A DNA stretch of 64,000 nucleotides from Streptomyces albofaciens JCM 4342. GTDB taxonomy: Bacteria; Actinomycetota; Actinomycetes; Streptomycetales; Streptomycetaceae. Every line of letters begins with the position of its first letter. Within the stretch, counting starts at the first letter, position 1. The notes beneath the pieces are model-generated. The model had not been told where the DNA came from. It made no database searches and worked only from the letters and a program-made list of their open reading frames with translations. Below, one piece after another: positions 35,602-45,200 of the stretch. The translations under genes and the position numbers were made by a program. Location of the stretch: assembly GCF_008634025.1 (NCBI RefSeq), contig NZ_PDCM01000001.1, forward strand, positions 1,726,001 through 1,790,000, in the 5' to 3' direction.

Positions 35602-35898
35602 CACGACCTCCTCGTGAAAGGGCGCGCGGGCATGCGGCGGCCCTCACGGCCGCCGCGGTCCGCACGGTATGGAGGGGACCGATCGTCCGAGCGGCATCTG
35701 CCGACGGCAAGACGGCGTATTTCCGCAACAGGCCGGAAAGGAGCTATCCGGCATTCGCAGGTGTTCGTGCAGGGATGAACTGTTTTCGACGCGTGTGCCG
35801 TGTGGCCAGGACGGAATCCGTCCGCCGGACCGAACGGCGCCGCGCGAACGTCCGGTCGGGGACTGCCTCGCCGCCCCACACGCGGCTAGATTCGATCC
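35602..35898. other. divergent promoter region of encapsulin operon and CYTH-CHAD gene
   Basis: 297 bp without a gene. The minus-strand side carries an AGGAGG site next to the shell start; a short lower-GC stretch around 35711-35760 is the likeliest promoter zone. No CRP-type palindrome or other clear operator was found. Confidence 0.4.
35887..35892 (+). promoter_or_regulatory. -10 box of CYTH-CHAD gene, leaderless arrangement
   Basis: TAGATT ends 6 nt before the ATG at 35899. Confidence 0.5.
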
Positions 35899-37653
35899 AT
35901 GGCGGACACCGTGCGGGAAATCGAGCGGAAGTACGAAGCCGACGACAGCGCCGAACTGCCCGACCTGACCGGCGTCGCCGGGGTCGCGGCCCTCGCGGAC
36001 CAGGGCACCGTCGTCCTGTCCGCCACCTACTACGACACCCCTGACCAGCGGCTCGCGGCTGACGGCATCACGCTGCGGCGGCGCACCGGCGGCGGCGACG
36101 CGGGCTGGCACCTGAAACTCCCGGTGGCCCCCGGCGTACGGGATGAGGTGCGGATGCCCCTCGCCGAGCGGCTGCCCGGCAAGCTCGCCGCCCTCGTGCG
36201 CTCACGGGTGCGCGGCGCGCCCCTGGCCCCGGTCGCGCACCTGCGGACCCGGCGCACGCTGTGGGTGCTGGAGACCGCGGGCGGCGAGCCGCTCGCGGAG
36301 GTGGCGGTGGACGACGTGGTGGCGCACCGCCTGGGCGACGGGGCCGGTCCGTACGGGACGGGTGAAGCGACGTGCGCGCCAGACGCGGCGGACGAGCTTC
36401 AGCGCGATGGGCGCGATGGGCGCGATAGGGATGGTGGGGACGATAGGGGTGATGGGGGCGATAAGGGCGAGTCGGGGCGGCGGCCGGCGCGGCCGGACCG
36501 GGTGACCACCGGGGTCCGCTGGCGCGAGATCGAGGTGGAGCTGGTGGGGGACGGCGACATCGGGCTCCTGGACGCGGTGGGCGAGGCCTTCGCGGCCGTG
36601 GGAATCCGCCCGGCCGGTTCGGCGTCCAAGCTGGCCCGCGCGCTGGCCGGGACGGCGGGAAGCAGCGGAAGCGGCGAAAGCGGTGGAAGCAGCGGAAGCG
36701 GCGGAAGCGGCAAGGCGAAGGCCAAGGCGGCCGACAAGTCCCGCGAAAAGGCCCGGACCACCACCCCCCGCACCGCCGGTGACGCCGTCCTCGCGTACGT
36801 CCGGGAGCAGGTGCGCACCCTCGTCGAACTGGACCCGGCCGTCCGCCGCGACCTGCCCGACTCGGTGCACCAGATGCGCGTCGCCACCCGCCGCCTGCGC
36901 AGCGCCTTCCGCTCGTACGGCACGGTGCTGGACCGGTCCGTGACCGACCCGATCGGCGACGAACTCAAGTGGCTGGCAGGGCGGTTGGGCGTGGACCGGG
37001 ACCGGGAGGTGCTGGCGGAGCGGCTGCGTGCCGGGCTGGCGGGCCTGCCGCGCGAGCTGCGGCTCGGGCCGGTGGCCGCGCGGCTGCGCCTGTGGTCGCA
37101 GCGCCGCCGCCTCGGCTCGCGGCGGACCCTGCTCGCGGTCCTGGACGGCGCGCGGCACCTGGCGCTGCTGGAGCGCCTGCACGCGCTCCTGGCGGACCCG
37201 CCGCTGCGCCCGGCCGCGGCCCGCCCGCCGGCGCGCCCCATGGGCGAGGCCGTGCTCAAGGAGTACCGGCGGCTCGCCGGGCGGGTGGCGGCCGCGATGG
37301 CGGCGCCGGCCGGCCCGGAGCGCGACGAGGCGCTGCACAGCGCCCGCAAGGCGGCCAAGCGCGTGCGGTACGCGGCGGAGGCGGCCGGGCCGGCGCTGGG
37401 CGGCCCGGCGGAGAAGTTCGCCGGGCGCATGAAGCGGGTGCAGCAGCTGCTCGGCGACCACCAGGACAGCGTGCTGGCCCGGGAAGCGCTGCGCGATCTC
37501 GCCGTACAGGCGCACGGCGCGGGCGAGGGCGGGTTCAGCTTCGGGCTGCTGTACGGGCGGGAGGAAGCGGCGGCGGCCGCCCGTGAGCGCGAGCTGCCCG
37601 AGGTGTGGCGGAAGGCGTCGAGGCCGGGGTTGCGCAGGAAGCTGGGCGGCTGA
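35899..37653 (+). CDS. CYTH and CHAD domain protein
   Basis: A 584-residue protein combining an N-terminal CYTH domain (residues 1-215; EIERKYEADD is the ExExK signature, then YYDTPDQRLAADGITLRRR and WREIEVEL) and a C-terminal CHAD domain (about 290-580; helical, with the two His-rich repeats VHQMRVATRRLRSAFRSY and LHSARKAAKRVRYAAEA). CYTH proteins act on triphosphate substrates and CHAD domains bind inorganic polyphosphate, so a polyphosphate-related role is the best inference. Odd features are two low-complexity inserts: an Asp/Gly/Arg stretch (about 165-195, bases 36395-36480) inside the CYTH domain and a Ser/Gly linker (about 253-275) between domains. No ribosome-binding site; leaderless mRNA likely. 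Confidence 0.94.
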   Translation: MADTVREIERKYEADDSAELPDLTGVAGVAALADQGTVVLSATYYDTPDQRLAADGITLRRRTGGGDAGWHLKLPVAPGVRDEVRMPLAERLPGKLAALVRSRVRGAPLAPVAHLRTRRTLWVLETAGGEPLAEVAVDDVVAHRLGDGAGPYGTGEATCAPDAADELQRDGRDGRDRDGGDDRGDGGDKGESGRRPARPDRVTTGVRWREIEVELVGDGDIGLLDAVGEAFAAVGIRPAGSASKLARALAGTAGSSGSGESGGSSGSGGSGKAKAKAADKSREKARTTTPRTAGDAVLAYVREQVRTLVELDPAVRRDLPDSVHQMRVATRRLRSAFRSYGTVLDRSVTDPIGDELKWLAGRLGVDRDREVLAERLRAGLAGLPRELRLGPVAARLRLWSQRRRLGSRRTLLAVLDGARHLALLERLHALLADPPLRPAAARPPARPMGEAVLKEYRRLAGRVAAAMAAPAGPERDEALHSARKAAKRVRYAAEAAGPALGGPAEKFAGRMKRVQQLLGDHQDSVLAREALRDLAVQAHGAGEGGFSFGLLYGREEAAAAARERELPEVWRKASRPGLRRKLGG

Positions 37654-37864
37654 CGGCCGTGCGGGACGCCCGTCGGCAACGTCCGGGGCCCGCAGACCGG
37701 CGGCCCCCGCCCGTGACCCACCGCACCCGCCCCGTGACCGCCCGCCCACCCTGATGCCCTCACGGGGGCCGCCACCGATGCACGACCGATGCGGCCCGTC
37801 AACGGGACCTCGTTCCCGGGGTACGCTGGATGGTCACCCCTGCCAGCTCATGAAAGACGCCGCG

Positions 37865-39790
37865 ATGCCTGTCGAGACGGTCTTCCCGCGCCTGGAAGCG
37901 CTTCTCCCGCATGTCCAGAAGCCCATCCAGTACGTCGGTGGAGAGCTCAACTCCACCGTCAAAGACTGGGATGCCTGCGATGTCCGCTGGGCGCTGATGT
38001 ACCCGGACGCCTACGAGGTCGGGCTGCCCAACCAGGGCGTCATGATCCTCTACGAGGTCCTCAACGAGCGCGAGGGCATCCTGGCCGAGCGCACCTACAG
38101 CGTGTGGCCGGACCTCGAAGCCCTGATGCGCGAGCACGGCGTGCCGCAGTTCACCGTCGACGCGCACCGCCCGGTGAGCGCCTTCGACGTACTCGGCGTC
38201 TCCTTCTCCACCGAGCTGGGCTACACCAACCTGCTCACCGCCCTGGACCTCTCGGGCATCCCGATCGAGGCCAAGGATCGGACGGACGAGCACCCGCTGA
38301 TCCTCGCGGGCGGCCACGCGGCCTTCAACCCGGAGCCGATCGCCGACTTCCTGGACTGCGCGGTCGTCGGCGACGGCGAGCAGGCCGTCCTGGAGATCAG
38401 CGACATCATCCGCGCCTGGAAGGCCGAGGGCCGCCCGGGCGGGCGCGACGAGCTGCTGTTCCGCCTGGCGAAGACCGGCAGCGTGTACGTCCCCAAGTTC
38501 TACGACGTGGAGTACCTGCCCGACGGGCGCATCTCGCGCGTCGTGCCCAACCGCTCCGGCGTCCCGTGGCGGGTGTCCAAGCACACCGTCATGGACCTGG
38601 ACGAGTGGCCCTACCCCAAGCAGCCCCTCGTCCCGCTGGCCGAGACCGTCCACGAACGGATGTCGGTCGAGATCTTCCGTGGCTGCACCCGCGGCTGCCG
38701 TTTCTGCCAGGCCGGCATGATCACGCGCCCCGTGCGGGAGCGAAGCATCACCGGCATCGGCGAGATGGTGGACAAGGGCCTGAAGGCCACGGGATTCGAG
38801 GAGGTCGGCCTGCTGTCGCTGTCCTCCGCGGACCACACCGAGATCGGCGACATCGCCAAGGGCCTCGCCGACCGGTACGAGGAAGACAAGATCGGCCTGT
38901 CGCTGCCGTCGACCCGCGTCGACGCCTTCAACGTCGATCTTGCCAACGAGCTGACGCGCAACGGCCGACGCTCGGGACTGACCTTCGCGCCCGAGGGCGG
39001 CAGCGAGCGGATGCGCAAGGTCATCAACAAGATGGTCTCGGAAGAGGACCTGATCCGTACCGTCGCCACCGCCTACGGCAACGGCTGGCGGCAGGTGAAG
39101 CTGTACTTCATGTGCGGCCTGCCCACCGAGACCGACGAGGACGTGCTCCAGATCGGCGACATGGCGGTCAACGTGATCGCCAAGGGCCGCGAGGTCGCCA
39201 AGTCCAACGACATCCGCTGCACCGTCTCCATCGGCGGCTTCGTCCCCAAGCCGCACACCCCCTTCCAGTGGGCGCCCCAGCTCTCCGCCGAGGAGACCGA
39301 CGCGCGCCTGGAGAAGCTGCGCGACAAGATCCGCGGCGACAAGAAGTACGGCCGCTCCATCGGCTTCCGCTACCACGACGGCAAGCCCGGCATCGTCGAG
39401 GGCCTGCTCTCCCGCGGCGACCGCCGCGTCGGCGCCGTCATCCGCGCCGTCTACGAGGACGGCGGCCGCTTCGACGGCTGGCGCGAGCACTTCTCGTACG
39501 ACCGCTGGATGCTCGCCGCCGAGAAGACCCTGCCCGAGTACGGCGTCGACGTCGCCTGGTACACCACCCGCGAGCGCACCTACGAGGAGGTCCTCCCCTG
39601 GGACCACCTCGACTCCGGCCTGGACAAGGACTGGCTCTGGGAGGACTGGCAGGACGCCCTCGACGAGACCGAGGTCGAGGACTGCCGGTGGACGCCTTGC
39701 TTCGACTGCGGGGTGTGTCCGCAGCTCGACCTCGACATCCAGATCGGCCCGACCGGCAAGAAGCTGCTGCCGCTGACCGTCGTCAAGTAA
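37865..39790 (+). CDS. radical SAM protein, TIGR03960 family
   Basis: A 641-residue radical S-adenosylmethionine protein with an N-terminal B12-binding-like region (residues 1-230; WALMYPDAYEVGLPNQGVMI) and a radical SAM core whose cluster motif is CTRGCRFCQAG (Cx3Cx2C, about residue 275). LTFAPEGGSERMRKVINK and MCGLPTETDEDV are further core motifs. The C-terminal part contains four more cysteines (CRWTPCFDCGVC) that may bind a second metal centre. The substrate is unknown. The DUF2344 partner, fused to it in some bacteria, follows after one gene, and RNase E/G lies next, a conserved association. ATG 37865 is chosen over 37850 by family N-terminus (MPVETVFPRLEALLPHVQKP). Confidence 0.93.
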   Translation: MPVETVFPRLEALLPHVQKPIQYVGGELNSTVKDWDACDVRWALMYPDAYEVGLPNQGVMILYEVLNEREGILAERTYSVWPDLEALMREHGVPQFTVDAHRPVSAFDVLGVSFSTELGYTNLLTALDLSGIPIEAKDRTDEHPLILAGGHAAFNPEPIADFLDCAVVGDGEQAVLEISDIIRAWKAEGRPGGRDELLFRLAKTGSVYVPKFYDVEYLPDGRISRVVPNRSGVPWRVSKHTVMDLDEWPYPKQPLVPLAETVHERMSVEIFRGCTRGCRFCQAGMITRPVRERSITGIGEMVDKGLKATGFEEVGLLSLSSADHTEIGDIAKGLADRYEEDKIGLSLPSTRVDAFNVDLANELTRNGRRSGLTFAPEGGSERMRKVINKMVSEEDLIRTVATAYGNGWRQVKLYFMCGLPTETDEDVLQIGDMAVNVIAKGREVAKSNDIRCTVSIGGFVPKPHTPFQWAPQLSAEETDARLEKLRDKIRGDKKYGRSIGFRYHDGKPGIVEGLLSRGDRRVGAVIRAVYEDGGRFDGWREHFSYDRWMLAAEKTLPEYGVDVAWYTTRERTYEEVLPWDHLDSGLDKDWLWEDWQDALDETEVEDCRWTPCFDCGVCPQLDLDIQIGPTGKKLLPLTVVK

Positions 39791-39810
39791 GCGTTCCAGG
39801 TTCGTGCCCC

Positions 39811-39841
39811 GGCCCGGCCCCGCGTGATGCGGAGCCGGGCC
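39811..39841 (+). terminator. hairpin after radical SAM gene
   Basis: GGCCCGGC pairs with GCCGGGCC and an inner CCGC with GCGG, 21 bp after the stop codon. Confidence 0.6.
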
Positions 39842-39892
39842 GCGGCATGCGTACGTCAGTGCCCATACCGGGCGCGAGGGGGAGAAAACCGC

Positions 39893-41098
39893 ATGGAGCC
39901 CACAGCCGGGCCGTCGCTGTCCAAGGAGTGTGCAGGGGACCGGGCGCCGGTGCGGGAACGGGTGCCCGGGGGGTATGCGCCGGGGGAGGGGTGTCTGACG
40001 CGGCTGGTTCGGGTGCCGGTGCGTGTTGTGGTGCTGGTGGTCGTGGTGCCGGTGCGGATGGTGTGGGACGTGCTGGTCGCCGGTGCGCGGGCGCTGGACC
40101 GGGGGCTGCTGCGGCCGGTCGGGCGTGGTTTCGCCTGGTTGGGGCGGGTGCTGGTCGTTGTGCCGTCGACCTGGGTGTACCGGTGGGTGCTGACTCCGGT
40201 CGGGCACGGGATCGCCTGGGTGGTGTGGGCCTTCGGCGCCGCGCTCGCCTGGGTGGGCAAAGCGGTCTTCTACTGGCCTTGGGCCGCGCTGTGGCGGTAC
40301 GTGCTGGTGCCCGTCGGCACGGCTGTCGGCGTGGCCGTGGCCTGGCTGGTCCACCAGTTGGTCGTGGTGCCGGCGCTCTGGGGCTACCGCCGGGTGCTTA
40401 CGCCTGTCGGGCACGCTGTGCGGTGGGTGTTCCGGGGGCTGGGCGCGGGGCTCGCCTGGCTCGTGCTGCGCCTGGTCGTGCTCCCCGCCCGGTGGTGCTA
40501 CCGGCACGTGTTGACGCCGGTCGGGCACGGCATCGTCCGGGTGGTCCGCGGCATCGGGGCCGCCGTCGCCGCACTCGTACGGTGGACGCTCGTCGTCCCG
40601 GCCGTCGCGGTGTGGCGGTACGTCCTCGCCCCGGCGGGCCGGGCGGTCGGCGCCGCCGCGGCCGTCGTGGCGCGCGAGACCGGCGCCGCGTTCGGACACG
40701 CCTGGCGGGTGGCCGGGTACGTCTCCCGGGCCGTCGGCCGCTTCCTCGGCACACTCCTGCGGTGGATCTTCGTCGAGCCGTTCCGGTGGGTCCACCGCGC
40801 GGTCCTCACCCCGGTCGGCCACGCCGTACGGGACGTGCTGTGGCGCCCGGTGCGCGCCGCCGCGCGGGAGGCGGGCCGGTCCGTACGCCGTGCGCTGGGC
40901 GCCGCCCGGCAGTCCGTACGGCAGACCCGCGCCGAGGTCCGGCGGGCCCTGTTCGGGAGCCCGAAGCGGCCGGAGCCGGCCGCGGTGCCAGAGCCCCGGC
41001 GGGAACAGGCGGTACCGGCGGCACGTACTCTAGGTAAGACGTCCGGGCGCGACGTGTCCCCGTCCACACGGGGGCCCGGACTGGGCGACGCTGGATAG
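39893..41098 (+). CDS. repeat-built hydrophobic protein (about seven 37-residue repeats)
   Basis: A 401-residue protein of no recognised family. Residues 1-35 are hydrophilic; residues 36-310 consist of roughly seven degenerate repeats of about 37 residues whose best-conserved part is VVPxxWxYRxVLTPVGHxxxxVxxxLG (copies at about 36, 84, 121, 155, 193, 230 and 290). Each unit holds two short hydrophobic or amphipathic helices separated by PVG. The remaining C-terminus is basic and disordered. The repeats suggest a membrane-lying solenoid or a multi-helix membrane protein. ATG 39893 has GGGGGAG 7-9 nt upstream. It stands between the radical SAM gene and its DUF2344 partner, but a conserved functional tie is not evident. 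Confidence 0.75.
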   Translation: MEPTAGPSLSKECAGDRAPVRERVPGGYAPGEGCLTRLVRVPVRVVVLVVVVPVRMVWDVLVAGARALDRGLLRPVGRGFAWLGRVLVVVPSTWVYRWVLTPVGHGIAWVVWAFGAALAWVGKAVFYWPWAALWRYVLVPVGTAVGVAVAWLVHQLVVVPALWGYRRVLTPVGHAVRWVFRGLGAGLAWLVLRLVVLPARWCYRHVLTPVGHGIVRVVRGIGAAVAALVRWTLVVPAVAVWRYVLAPAGRAVGAAAAVVARETGAAFGHAWRVAGYVSRAVGRFLGTLLRWIFVEPFRWVHRAVLTPVGHAVRDVLWRPVRAAAREAGRSVRRALGAARQSVRQTRAEVRRALFGSPKRPEPAAVPEPRREQAVPAARTLGKTSGRDVSPSTRGPGLGDAG

Positions 41099-41157
41099 GC
41101 GTCATCCGGGACCGTCCCCGCTCCCGCGGGGGTGACGTCCAGTAGCGCCCTCACACC

Positions 41158-41163
41158 AAGGAG
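41158..41163 (+). promoter_or_regulatory. ribosome-binding site that places a CTG start
   Basis: AAGGAG is 8 nt before CTG 41172 but 50 nt before the first standard in-frame start (GTG 41214). Confidence 0.65.
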
Positions 41164-41171
41164 AAGTAACA

Positions 41172-41957
41172 CTGGGCAAGCGACAGCCCGAAGGCCCGCC
41201 GCCCGCACCGGCGGTGCAGCGCATCCGACTGCGCTACACCAAGCGCGGCCGCCTCCGGTTCACCAGCCACCGCGACTTCCAGCGCGCTTTCGAGCGGGCG
41301 CTGCGCCGCGCCGAGGTCCCCATGGCGTATTCGGCGGGCTTCACCCCGCACCCGAAGGTGTCGTACGCCAACGCCGCGCCGACCGGTACCGGCAGCGAGG
41401 CCGAGTACCTGGAGATCCAGCTCGCCGAGCGCCGCGACCCGGACACGCTCCGCACCCTGCTGGACGAGTCGCTGCCGGCGGGCCTGGACATCACCGACGC
41501 GGTGGAGGCCCGTACGTCCGGGCTCGCCGACCGGCTCCAGGCGTCGGTGTGGGAGCTGCGCCTCGACGGCGTCACGCCCGCCGACGCGGCGCACGCCGTC
41601 GAGGCCTTCCTCGCCGCCGAGGAAGTGCAGGTCGAACGCCGTACGAAGAACGGCATGCGGACCTTCGACGCGCGGGCCGCGGTGGCCCGCCTCGAAGCCG
41701 CGGCGCCCGAGGGCGATAGGCCGGGTGGCGATGCCTGTGCGATACTGCGGCTGGTTGTTCGGCATGCGACACCTGCCGTACGACCCGACGACGTCCTGTC
41801 CGGCCTCCGAGCTACGGCCGACCTGGCGCCGCCGGTCCCCGCTGCGGTGACCAGGCTGGCGCAGGGGCTGCTCGATGAGGAGACCGGCGCGGTGACCGAC
41901 CCGCTCGCGCCCGACCGCGACGCTGCCGAGGCCGGCACATCAACGGCCGCCGGCTGA
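41172..41957 (+). CDS. DUF2344 protein (TIGR03936 family), partner of radical SAM protein; probable CTG start
   Basis: A 261-residue protein of the TIGR03936/DUF2344 family. The N-terminal part carries the conserved IRLRYTKRGRLRFTSHRDFQ and GFTPHPKVSYANA segments. The family acts with TIGR03960 radical SAM proteins, and in other bacteria the two are fused, though the reaction is unknown. The start is unusual: the best ribosome-binding site and the family-like N-terminus GKRQPEGPPPAPAV both point to CTG 41172, with no ATG, GTG or TTG between the in-frame stop at 41133 and GTG 41214. If only standard starts are allowed the gene is 41214-41957. The C-terminal 40 residues are variable. Confidence 0.88.
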   Translation: MGKRQPEGPPPAPAVQRIRLRYTKRGRLRFTSHRDFQRAFERALRRAEVPMAYSAGFTPHPKVSYANAAPTGTGSEAEYLEIQLAERRDPDTLRTLLDESLPAGLDITDAVEARTSGLADRLQASVWELRLDGVTPADAAHAVEAFLAAEEVQVERRTKNGMRTFDARAAVARLEAAAPEGDRPGGDACAILRLVVRHATPAVRPDDVLSGLRATADLAPPVPAAVTRLAQGLLDEETGAVTDPLAPDRDAAEAGTSTAAG

Positions 41958-42207
41958 GTGCCGCGAGGCGCCGGACGGTCCTGTAGCAGGACCGCCGTCG
42001 TCGCGTCGCCGATCAACCAGGGAGACTCCCCGGTCCGGCAGACGCACTGACCAGCAGACTTTCGCCGGTCCCGCCCTACGGGCCCGGCGAGCGAGACGAC
42101 AGCTCCCGTGCGGCGCCCGCGCCCCGGAGGGCGGCACCGCGCACATCACGCGGGCCGCGTCCGGAACCAGGCGCGGCGCCCGGGAGCGTGACGGGAGAAC
42201 CGCCCGC

Positions 42208-45200
42208 ATGCTCGAACCCATTGAGCCCAACGAATCCAGCGGTCCTACGGAGCAGCTTTCCGAGGGCAGCACCCCCAGCGACACGCTGCCGCCGCGCCGC
42301 CGGCGCCGCGCCGCCTCCCGGCCGGCCGGCCCGCCCACGGCGGCGAGCACGCCCGCCGAGGCCCCGGTGACCGCGGAGAGCACCACGGTCGCGAGTCCAG
42401 CGCAGGACGACACGAGCACCGCCTCGACGGTCGTCTCCGGCGACGACGCCAAGCCCGCCCGTACGCGCCGCCGGGCCACCCGTAAGGCCACCGCTCCGGC
42501 GGGATCCCCCCAGGTGGGCGAGGCCGTGGAGAGCGCGCCCGAGGCGCCGGCCGCGCAGCCGGAGCAGCCCGCGGCGGAGGACGAGGCGCCGCGCGCCCGG
42601 CCCCGTCGCCGCGCCACCCGCCGCGCCTCCGCGCCGGCCGGTCCGCCCGCGGCCGAGGCCGCCGAGGCCACTGCCGCGCCGCAGGCCGCGGAGTCCGCCG
42701 CGCCGCAGGCCGACGAGGACACCGCGCCCGCCGCCGAGCAGCAGGCCGCCGAGGACAGCAAGCCCGCTCGTACGCGCCGCCGTGCGACCCGTAAGGCCAC
42801 CGCCCCGGCCGGTTCGCCGCAGAGCAGCGCCGAGTCGCAGAGCGCCGAGCCCCTGAGCGCGGACGCCGAGGCGCAGGCCGAGGACGAGGAAGAGGCCGAG
42901 GAGACCGCCGAGGCCCCCGCCGCCGCGCCCGCCGAGGCCCCGGCCGCCGAGGACAGCAAGCCCGCCCGTACGCGGCGCCGCGCGACCCGTAAGGCCACCG
43001 CCCCCGCGGGCTCCCCGCAGCCGGCCGAGGCCGTGGAGAGCGCCCCGGCCGCCGCCGAGCCCGCTGCGGCGGAGACCCCGGCCGCCGAGCAGGCCGCCGC
43101 GCCCGCCGAGGCGCCCCGCCGCCGTTCGCGCCGCCGTGCCGAGCGGGCGTCCGAGGCGCCGGCCGCGCAGCAGGAGCAGCCCGCCGCCGAGGCGCCGCGT
43201 GCCGAGGCCGAGGCCGCGCCGGAGCAGCCCGCGCGCGGCAGCCGCCGCCGTGAGCGGCGCGCGCCGACGGCCGTGTTCCAGGCGCCGGTCTTCACCGAGC
43301 CGATGTTCCAGACCCCGGAGACCGCCGCTGCCGCCGCCGCGGCCGCCGCCGAGCAGGTCGAGTCCGCCGCCGAGGAGGAGGAGCAGCCCGCGGCCGGCAG
43401 CCGACGCCGTCGCCGCCGGGGCGGTGCCGCCGCCGAGGCCGAGCAGCAGGCCGTCGAGCAGGCGCCCGTCCAGGACACCCGGGACATCGACGGGGCCGAG
43501 GCCGAGGACGACACCGACGACGAGCAGGCCGAGGCCGGGCAGGGCGACGAGGAGTCGGGCGACCGCCCCTCCCGCCGTCGTCGTCGCGGTGGCCGCCGCC
43601 GTCGCCGTGGCGAGGCCGCCGACGGTGACGGCGAGCAGGCCGACGAGGGCCGGCAGGCCGACGCCGGGCAGGCCGCCGCGGAGGAGGAGCCGGCCGAGCA
43701 GGCCGAGCCCGCCGCCGAGGAGGACGAGCAGCCGGCCGCCGGGTCCAGCAGCAGCCGCCGTCGCCGTCGCCGCCGCCGTCGCAGCGGTGACCTCGGTGAG
43801 GCGGAGACCACGCACGGCGACGACCCGGAGCGTACGGTCGTCAAGGTCCGCGAGCCGCGCAAGAAGGACGAGCCGTCCGACGAGGTCCAGTCCATCAAGG
43901 GCTCGACGCGTCTGGAGGCCAAGAAGCAGCGCCGCCGCGAGGGCCGTGAGCAGGGCCGCCGCCGGGTGCCGATCATCACCGAGGCGGAGTTCCTGGCGCG
44001 CCGCGAGGCCGTCGAGCGCGTGATGGTGGTCCGCCAGAGCGGCGAGCGCACCCAGATCGGCGTCCTTGAGGACAACGTGCTCGTGGAGCACTACGTCAAC
44101 AAGGAGCAGTCGACGTCGTACGTCGGCAACGTCTACCTCGGCAAGGTGCAGAACGTCCTGCCGTCGATGGAGGCCGCCTTCGTCGACATCGGCAAGGGCC
44201 GCAACGCCGTGCTGTACGCGGGCGAGGTCAACTTCGAGGCGCTCGGCATGGCCAACGGGCCGCGCCGCATCGAGACCGCGCTGAAGTCCGGCCAGTCCGT
44301 GCTGGTGCAGGTCACCAAGGACCCGATCGGCCACAAGGGCGCCCGGCTGACCAGCCAGGTCTCGCTGCCCGGCCGCTACCTGGTCTACGTGCCCGAGGGC
44401 TCGATGACCGGCATCAGCCGCAAGCTGCCGGACACCGAGCGGGCGCGTCTGAAGCAGATCCTGAAGAAGATCGTCCCCGAGGACGCGGGCGTCATCGTCC
44501 GTACCGCCGCGGAGGGCGCCAGCGAGGACGAGCTGCGCCGCGACGTGGAGCGCCTCCAGGCGCAGTGGGAGGACATCCAGAAGAAGGCCAAGGCGGGCTC
44601 CACCAGCTCGCCGAGCCTGCTGTACGGCGAGCCCGACATGACCGTCCGGGTCGTCCGCGACATCTTCAACGAGGACTTCTCCAAGGTCATCGTCAGCGGT
44701 GACGACGCCTGGCAGACCATCCACGGCTACGTCGAGCACGTCGCCCCGGACCTGGTCGACCGCCTGCAGAAGTGGACCTCGGACGTCGACGTCTTCGCGA
44801 CGTACCGCATCGACGAGCAGCTGATGAAGGCGCTGGACCGCAAGGTCTGGCTGCCCTCCGGCGGCTCGCTGGTGATCGACAAGACCGAGGCCATGGTCGT
44901 CATCGACGTGAACACCGGAAAGTTCACCGGTCAGGGCGGCAACCTCGAAGAGACCGTGACCAGGAACAACCTGGAGGCGGCCGAGGAGATCGTGCGCCAG
45001 CTGCGGCTGCGCGACCTGGGCGGCATCGTCGTCATCGACTTCATCGACATGGTGCTGGAGTCCAACCGGGACCTGGTGCTGCGGCGGATGCTGGAGTGCC
45101 TGGGCCGCGACCGTACGAAGCACCAGGTCGCCGAGGTCACCTCGCTGGGCCTGGTGCAGATGACCCGCAAGCGGGTCGGCCAGGGCCTGCTGGAGTCCTT

